From Clostridiales bacterium (GTDB taxonomy: Bacteria; Bacillota; Clostridia; Christensenellales; Aristaeellaceae), in contig JAAZAQ010000244.1 in the NCBI GenBank assembly GCA_012514225.1, positions 1 to 11,135 on the forward strand: DNA of 11,135 bases, given 5' to 3'. Position numbers and translations under genes: made by a program. The notes below the pieces were generated by a model. The model was not told the DNA's origin and searched no databases. It worked only from the letters and a program-made list of their open reading frames with translations. This document shows positions 6,829-11,135 of this stretch, piece after piece (the first letter of the stretch is position 1; every line of letters begins with the position of its first letter).

Positions 6829-6850
6829 AAGTGTTACCATTGGCACACTT
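6829..6850. promoter_or_regulatory. Candidate Crp/Fnr operator in the divergent gap
   Basis: AAGTGT (6829-6834) and ACACTT (6845-6850) are perfect inverted arms around 10 bases. Within them, TGT-N10-ACA has the same core spacing as the CRP site TGTGA-N6-TCACA. The centre (6839.5) is about 41.5 bases from the predicted start of the minus-strand gene, the class II activator position. On the other side it abuts the GGAGG of the Crp/Fnr gene itself at 6851, which would suit autoregulation. No clear promoter was found for the plus-strand gene. Binding by the neighbouring regulator is inference. Confidence 0.5.
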
Positions 6851-6862
6851 GGAGGTGGTTTC

Positions 6863-7543
6863 TTGCGCCGGGAAGTCCATCCCCTGCCGTCCGTGCCGAT
6901 TTTGTCCCCCTTGCCCGGAGAGCTGCTGGAGCGCCTGCGGGAAGAGGGCAAACTGGGTGTGAAGAGCTACCGCAAAGGGCAATTGGTGCACGCGGAGGGC
7001 GAGCCCTGCCTGGCGGTGGAGGTCGTTCTGTCCGGGCAGGTGGCGGTGGAGCGCATCGGGGAGGACGGAAGCCTGATGACCATCTCCGCCTTCCGGTCCG
7101 GGGACTGCGTCGGGGGAAACCTGCTGTTCTCCGGCGACCCGACCTACCGCCTGGCGGTCACTGCGACACGGCAGACACAGCTTTTGGCCATCGGCAAACA
7201 GACGCTGCTCTCGCTGTTTCGGGAGAGTGAGGCATTTTTGCTGGCCTACCTGCGGTATGTCGCCGACAACGCCGGGGTGCTGGAGGGCAAGCTCAAGTAC
7301 TACGCCAACCTGCCCGCCCGCCGGCGCGTCCTGAACTTTCTGGAATCCGAGCAAAGGCTGCAAGGCGCAGGGCGCATCCTGCTGCCCGCCAGCAAGAAGG
7401 CGCTGGCGGCGCAGCTTGGCATGCAGCGCACCTCCTTCTCCCGGGTGCTCCGGCAATTGCGGGACGAGGGCGCGCTGGAATTCGACCGGGACAGCATTAC
7501 CATCAAGGCGCCGCTGCAATCCGCGGCGCGGGAAAGGAACTGA
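6863..7543 (+). CDS. Crp/Fnr family transcriptional regulator
   Basis: This is a DNA-binding regulator with an N-terminal cupin-like effector domain and a C-terminal winged helix. The start is TTG at 6863, chosen because GGAGG (6851-6855) lies 7 bases upstream; an upstream in-frame TTG at 6788 would read through the divergent promoter and lacks a binding site. Of 226 residues, about 30-115 form the cyclic-nucleotide-binding-like barrel (VVLSGQVAVERIGEDG, FRSGDCVGGNLLF), then a dimer helix, and the helix-turn-helix at about 175-205 with recognition segment QRTSFSRVLRQL. The N-terminal cysteine cluster of FNR is absent; the visible cysteines are 49 and 82. The cAMP-contact pattern GELG...RSA of CRP reads GGNL...RLA here, so cAMP is unlikely to be the ligand. 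The old yellow enzyme gene starts 2 bases after its stop, so the two are probably one transcript. Confidence 0.9.
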   Translation: MRREVHPLPSVPILSPLPGELLERLREEGKLGVKSYRKGQLVHAEGEPCLAVEVVLSGQVAVERIGEDGSLMTISAFRSGDCVGGNLLFSGDPTYRLAVTATRQTQLLAIGKQTLLSLFRESEAFLLAYLRYVADNAGVLEGKLKYYANLPARRRVLNFLESEQRLQGAGRILLPASKKALAAQLGMQRTSFSRVLRQLRDEGALEFDRDSITIKAPLQSAARERN

Positions 7544-7545
7544 GG

Positions 7546-8565
7546 ATGAAACTGTTCGAGCCCCTGAAAATCAAGAACCTGAACCTCAAGAACCGCGCCG
7601 TGATGCCGCCGATGTGCATGTATGCCGCCTTTGGCGGGGACGGCAAGGTCAGCCCCTTCCACCTGGCGCATTACGCGGCCCGCGCCATCGGGCAGACGGG
7701 GCTGGTTATCGTGGAGGCCACAGGCGTCCGCCCGGAGGGCCGTATCAGCGACCAGTGCCTGGGGCTGTGGGAGGACGGGCAGACGGAAGGCATGGCCCGG
7801 CTGGCCCGGGCCATCCGGGAGCAGGGGGCCGTGCCCGCGCTGCAGATTAACCACGCGGGCCGCAAATCCCTGGTGAGCGGCCACCGGCGCCTGGGTCCCT
7901 CCGCCCTGCCCTACGACGGGCGCGCGGTCGCCTATGAGGAGATGACCACGCAGGACATCGCGCAGGTGCTGGACGCCTACCGGGCGTGCGCCCGGCGCGC
8001 CAACGAGGCGGGGTTCGAGGGGCTGGAAATCCACGCCGCGCACGGCTACCTGCTCCACCAGTTCCTCAGCCCCCTTTCCAACGCGCGGAAGGACAAGTAC
8101 GGGCAGGACCGCGCGCTGTTCCTCAGGGAGGCTGTGCAGGCCGTCTGCGAGGGCTGGCCGGAAGAAAAGGCGCTGTGGATGCGCATTTCCGCCTCCGACT
8201 GGCTGCCCAACAGCGTGGCGCCCGGCGACTGGATTCGGTGGCTGGCGGAACTGCCCCGGAAGATGGACATGGTGCATGTCTCCGGCGGCGGGCTGCAAAA
8301 GGCACAGGTTCATTCCTATCCCGGTTATATGCTGCCGCTGGCGGAGGAAATCAGGCGGGGCACCGGGCTGCCCGTCATCGGGGTGGGCTTTTTGGACGAG
8401 GACCAGCTCATCCTGGAGGCGCTGGAGTCCGGCCGCTGCGACCTGGTCTCCCTGGGCCGGAGCCTGCTGCGCAACCCGAACAAGGTCGTCGACATCGCCT
8501 GGCGGCTGGGCCTGACGGAATGGGTGCCCAAGCAATACGAGCGGGCGTACCGGGAACGGATTTAG
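7546..8565 (+). CDS. Old yellow enzyme family NAD(P)H:flavin oxidoreductase (YqjM/NamA-like)
   Basis: This is an FMN enzyme expected to reduce activated C=C bonds of enones or related electrophiles with NAD(P)H; it is cytosolic. The 339 residues match YqjM-type single-domain enzymes and lack the Fe-S and second flavin domains of the dienoyl-CoA reductase group. Motifs agree closely with YqjM: MPPMCMYA with Cys24 and Tyr26, QINHAGRK, the substrate-binding pair His163/His166 in EIHAAHGYLLHQFLSPLSN, the FMN phosphate region VIGVGF and LGRSLLRNP, and the C-terminal PKQYER with Arg333, equivalent to the YqjM arginine finger. One oddity is that the conserved YGGSxENR loop is shortened to YGQDR. AAAGG lies about 8 bases before the ATG. 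It follows the Crp/Fnr gene by 2 bases, so it is likely under its control. The natural substrate is unknown. Confidence 0.93.
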   Translation: MKLFEPLKIKNLNLKNRAVMPPMCMYAAFGGDGKVSPFHLAHYAARAIGQTGLVIVEATGVRPEGRISDQCLGLWEDGQTEGMARLARAIREQGAVPALQINHAGRKSLVSGHRRLGPSALPYDGRAVAYEEMTTQDIAQVLDAYRACARRANEAGFEGLEIHAAHGYLLHQFLSPLSNARKDKYGQDRALFLREAVQAVCEGWPEEKALWMRISASDWLPNSVAPGDWIRWLAELPRKMDMVHVSGGGLQKAQVHSYPGYMLPLAEEIRRGTGLPVIGVGFLDEDQLILEALESGRCDLVSLGRSLLRNPNKVVDIAWRLGLTEWVPKQYERAYRERI

Positions 8566-8626
8566 GCGGAGACGGGAAGCCCGCTGATGGAAGTGCGGGA
8601 AATGAGTTTATGTCAGGAGGCATCCA

Positions 8627-9958
8627 ATGATGAAAGCGAACAGAAACCTGACACGGCTGGCGGCGACGCTGCTGTGCCTGCTGATGCTCCCCGCGGCCGT
8701 CTGGCCGCCGGCGGGGGCGGAGCAGGCGCGGGCGGACTGGTCGCGGGGGACCCTGCTGTTCCTGGGGCGCTACGAGCAGGACAACGTCACCGGCAACGGG
8801 CCGGACAGCATCGCCTGGCGCATTCTGGACATTCAGGGGGATGAGGCGCTGGTGGTCTCGGAGAAAGTATTGGACCGCATGCCCTATCACGCGCAGGGCG
8901 GGGAATACATCCCCGTCACCTGGGAGGAAAGCAGCCTGCGGCAATGGCTCAACGGGGCGTTCCTGCAAAGCGCGTTCGACGACAGGGAGCGGGAAGCCAT
9001 CGCGCAAAGCGAACTGGCCAATGAAGACCACCCCCGGGACAGGACGCCGGGCGGCAGCCCGACCAGCGACCGGGTTTTCCTGCTCAGCCAAAGAGAGGCG
9101 GAGCGCTTTTTCAGCGGCAAACCGGACCGGGTCGCCTTCCCATCCGCCTACGCCTTCGCCCGGGATACCATCTGCGGCGACGACGGGGCGGCTTTCTGGT
9201 GGCTGCGCAGCCCGGGCATGGACCCGGACCTGGCCGTCCGGGTGACCAGCGGCGGCGCGCTGGACCGGGGCGACCTGGTGACCAAGGAGCGAATCGGCCT
9301 GCGCCCCGCCATGAAGGTGCGCCTGTCCGTCCTGGCGGGCATGGCCGCCCCGGACGCCGGCGCGAGCGGGCAAGCGCCGGGCGGGGAGGCTTTCGTCGTC
9401 GGCGGGACGGTGCCCTTCGGCCGTTACGAACAAAACGGCGTGGAGCAGGACGGGCCGGAGGAAATCCAGTGGCGCATCCTGCGGATTGAAGGGAGGTTCG
9501 CCCTGCTGATTTCCCAGCATTGCCTGGACACCCAGCCTTTCCACCCTGATTGGGCAGGCGCATCCTGGGAGGATTCCTCCCTGAAAGCCTGGCTGAACGG
9601 CGCGTTCCTGAACGCCGCCTTCGGCGAGGATGAGCAGAAGGCCCTGCAAAGCGGCGTCCTGGGCGATGAACTGGTGTTCCTGCTGACCGAGTCGGACGCA
9701 GAAACGTACTTTATCGGCGAGAAGGACCGGGTCGCCATCAACACGCCCTACGCCCAGGCGCAGGAGAACACCGTGGACGAATCGGAAACCGGATGGTGGT
9801 GGCTGCGAACCCGCGGAAGCAAGGCGAACGCCGCGATGTGCGTCACCAGTTTCGGCGGAATCTTCTCGCGGTACCAGACGGAAATTTACTCCGTCCGCCC
9901 CGCTGTCTGGGTGAACCTGGAAACGATGCCGCAAGCGGACCCGGGGCGAAACCCCTGA
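8627..9958 (+). CDS. Secreted protein with two tandem DUF6273 domains
   Basis: The function is unknown. The 443-residue product begins with a signal peptide (basic MMKANRNLTR, hydrophobic core to about 27, AGA-type cleavage near 31), so it is exported, with no anchor motif or second membrane helix. Two homologous domains follow, about 40-235 and 262-432. Both carry GRYEQ, GPxxIxWRIL, LD-x-x-PxH, W-E-(E/D)-S-S-L, WLNGAFL, DRVA and a WWLR motif (FWWLRSPG in the first, WWWLRTRG in the second), ending in RPAMKV or RPAVWV. These are hallmarks of DUF6273, often seen in surface or secreted proteins of gut Clostridia, perhaps with a C-type-lectin-like fold. An Ala/Gly-rich linker joins them. AGGAGG lies 6 bases before the ATG; a second ATG follows at once. 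It is 61 bases after the flavoenzyme, so co-transcription is possible. Confidence 0.85.
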   Translation: MMKANRNLTRLAATLLCLLMLPAAVWPPAGAEQARADWSRGTLLFLGRYEQDNVTGNGPDSIAWRILDIQGDEALVVSEKVLDRMPYHAQGGEYIPVTWEESSLRQWLNGAFLQSAFDDREREAIAQSELANEDHPRDRTPGGSPTSDRVFLLSQREAERFFSGKPDRVAFPSAYAFARDTICGDDGAAFWWLRSPGMDPDLAVRVTSGGALDRGDLVTKERIGLRPAMKVRLSVLAGMAAPDAGASGQAPGGEAFVVGGTVPFGRYEQNGVEQDGPEEIQWRILRIEGRFALLISQHCLDTQPFHPDWAGASWEDSSLKAWLNGAFLNAAFGEDEQKALQSGVLGDELVFLLTESDAETYFIGEKDRVAINTPYAQAQENTVDESETGWWWLRTRGSKANAAMCVTSFGGIFSRYQTEIYSVRPAVWVNLETMPQADPGRNP

Positions 9959-9988
9959 CGCGCCTGGACGCGCCGGCAGGAAGGCGCG
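9959..9988 (+). terminator. Inverted repeat after the DUF6273 gene, weak terminator candidate
   Basis: Directly after the stop, CGCGCCT (9959-9965) and AGGCGCG (9982-9988) are perfect 7-base inverted arms around a 16-base loop. No T-run follows, so if it ends transcription it is not by the standard mechanism. The rest of the 125-base gap up to ilvE holds an A-rich stretch and the ilvE promoter. Confidence 0.25.
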
Positions 9989-10047
9989 GGGCTGACGGAT
10001 ACGCATCGGAGCCATGAAAAAAACAAGGGCGGAAGTTGGTTTCCCTG

Positions 10048-10053
10048 TATAAT
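10048..10053 (+). promoter_or_regulatory. -10 element of the ilvE gene
   Basis: A perfect TATAAT lies in an AT-rich island (about 10046-10063) that stands out from the GC-rich surroundings. The -35 region (about 10025-10030) has no good match. The predicted start near 10060 gives a leader of only about 24 bases. That is too short for a T-box or other long leader control of the kind often found before branched-chain amino acid genes. Confidence 0.55.
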
Positions 10054-10083
10054 TATATTCAACGAACCGAAAGGCGAAGACGG

Positions 10084-11135
10084 ATGCTGAACATCTCCAC
10101 CACCATGAACCCGAACCCCGCCGCCAAGCCGGACCCGCAAAAGGAGCTGGGCTTCGGGCGCTCCTTCACCGACCACATGTTCCTGATGGACTATACCCGC
10201 GGGCGGGGCTGGCACGACGCGCGCATCGTGCCCTTCGCCAACCTGTCCCTGTCGCCGGCCACGATGGTCTTCCACTATGCCCAGGCGATGTTCGAGGGGA
10301 TGAAGGCCTACCGCGCGCCGGACGGGCGCACGCTGCTGTTCCGCCCGCATATGAACGCCAGGCGCATGAAGGACACCTGCGGGCGGCTGTGCATCCCCGA
10401 AATCCCGGAGGACGATTTCGTGCAGGCGGTCAGCGAACTGGTGCGGCTGGAAAAGGACTGGGTGCCGGAGCGGGAGGGCTGCTCGCTGTACATCCGCCCC
10501 TTCGTCATCGCCACCGACAGCGTGCTGGGCGTCGCGTCCAGCAAGACCTATCTCTTCTGCATTATCCTGTCCCCTTCCGGCTCCTATTACGCCGGGGGGC
10601 TCAACCCCGTGTCCATCTGGATTGAGGAGGGCTACGTCCGCGCGGTGCGGGGCGGCATCGGGTTTACCAAGGCGGGCGGCAACTACGCCTGCTCCCTGGC
10701 CGCCCAGGAGCGCGCGCACGCGGCCGGCTGCGCCCAGGTGCTGTGGCTGGACGGCGTGGAGCGCAGGTACATCGAGGAAGTCGGCGCGATGAACATCTTT
10801 TTCCTCCTCGACGGCCGTCTCGCCACCCCCTCGCTGGACTGCGGCAGCATCCTGGCGGGCGTCACCAGGGACTCGGTGCTCCAGCTGTGCCGGGAATGGG
10901 GCATCCCGGCGGAGGAACGGCGCATCTCCATCGACGAATTGGTAGACGGCAGCAAAAGCGGCAAGCTGACGGAGGCCTTCGGCGCCGGCACCGCCGCGGT
11001 CATCTCCCCCGTGGGGGAAATGCGCTACCAGGGGCAGTCCCTCCGCGTCGGGGACGGCGGCATCGGCCCCCTCAGCCAGCGGCTCTTCCGCGGGCTGACG
11101 GACATCCAGTTCGGGCGCGCGCCCGACCCGCGCGG
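10084..11135 (+). CDS. ilvE: Branched-chain amino acid aminotransferase, partial at window edge
   Basis: This PLP enzyme interconverts leucine, isoleucine and valine with their 2-oxo acids using glutamate/2-oxoglutarate; it is cytosolic. The 350 visible codons match the longer BCAT form of about 355 residues: GFGRSFTDHMF near the N-terminus, FHYAQAMFEGMKAYR, RPHMNARRM, YIRPF, the PLP lysine Lys196 in GFTKAGGNYACS, YIEEVGAMNIFF, SILAGVTRDSVL and the near-terminal LTDIQFGRAPDPRG. Family members usually end in GW plus a few residues, so only about five to ten residues should be missing. The ATG at 10084 has AAAGG at 10070-10074, a modest binding site. It has its own TATAAT and looks like a separate transcription unit. 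No defect is visible. Confidence 0.95.
   Translation, partial: MLNISTTMNPNPAAKPDPQKELGFGRSFTDHMFLMDYTRGRGWHDARIVPFANLSLSPATMVFHYAQAMFEGMKAYRAPDGRTLLFRPHMNARRMKDTCGRLCIPEIPEDDFVQAVSELVRLEKDWVPEREGCSLYIRPFVIATDSVLGVASSKTYLFCIILSPSGSYYAGGLNPVSIWIEEGYVRAVRGGIGFTKAGGNYACSLAAQERAHAAGCAQVLWLDGVERRYIEEVGAMNIFFLLDGRLATPSLDCGSILAGVTRDSVLQLCREWGIPAEERRISIDELVDGSKSGKLTEAFGAGTAAVISPVGEMRYQGQSLRVGDGGIGPLSQRLFRGLTDIQFGRAPDPR

Noticed and set aside
6788..6862. An N-terminal extension of the Crp/Fnr protein from the TTG at 6788
   Set aside because: It would read through the divergent promoter and operator region and has no ribosome binding site, whereas the TTG at 6863 has GGAGG 7 bases upstream.
8579..8598. 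CCCGC/GCGGG inverted repeat after the flavoenzyme as a terminator
   Set aside because: The arms are only five bases, there is no T-run, and such repeats are common by chance in this GC-rich sequence.
8627..9958. DUF6273 protein as the variable target of a diversity-generating retroelement
   Set aside because: The lectin-like fold made this worth considering, but there is no reverse transcriptase and no near-repeat of the 3' end with adenine-specific differences in the window.
8408..10015. A 535-residue minus-strand open frame opposite the DUF6273 gene
   Set aside because: The opposite strand encodes a signal peptide and two matching domains with a good ribosome binding site; this frame shows neither.
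9959..10083. A T-box leader before ilvE
   Set aside because: The predicted leader is about 24 bases and has no T-box sequence or specifier hairpin.

Overview
The window suggests a GC-rich anaerobic Firmicute of the Clostridia (Oscillospirales/Christensenellales-like). The coding sequence is strongly GC-biased. The pur gene order is the clostridial purE-purC-purF, ribosome binding sites are strong GGAGG types, GTG and TTG starts occur, and there is a secreted DUF6273 protein of a kind common in gut Clostridia. Taxonomy is inference; there is no rRNA or tRNA in the window.

Layout. (1) 1-2469, minus strand: the head of a de novo purine operon, purE, purC and purF, with purF cut by the left edge. 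The genes are tightly packed, with an 18-base gap and then an 8-base overlap. (2) 2470-3042: a divergent control region. It holds a near-consensus sigma-A promoter for purE (TTGACA, 18-base spacer, TATGAT). Just upstream of it is an inverted pair of CGAAC elements resembling Bacillus PurR boxes. There is also an inverted repeat across the predicted start site, a strong leader hairpin, a possible transposase scrap, and a plus-strand promoter for the next gene. (3) 3043-6125, plus strand: a full-length ABC exporter (membrane plus ATPase domains) overlapping an amidohydrolase-2/FluG-like metal-dependent hydrolase by an ATGA junction. (4) 6219-8565: a redox-looking cluster. A small membrane protein with NapH-like cysteine motifs (minus strand) is divergent from a Crp/Fnr regulator (plus strand), and the regulator is followed 2 bases later by an old yellow enzyme of the YqjM type. 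The divergent gap carries a TGT-N10-ACA palindrome. Its centre lies about 41.5 bases from the predicted start site of the membrane gene, the classic class II activator position. (5) 8627-9958, plus strand: a secreted protein built of two tandem DUF6273 domains. (6) 10084-11135, plus strand: a branched-chain aminotransferase (ilvE) behind its own TATAAT, missing only a few residues at the right edge.

How they fit together. The purine genes form one regulated operon that continues beyond the left edge. The exporter and hydrolase are probably co-translated and may act on one substrate, which the sequence does not identify. The Crp/Fnr protein probably controls its own gene, the flavoenzyme behind it and the divergent membrane protein. 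DUF6273 and ilvE look like separate units. No CRISPR array, intact insertion sequence, prophage, RNA gene or convincing U-tract terminator was seen.
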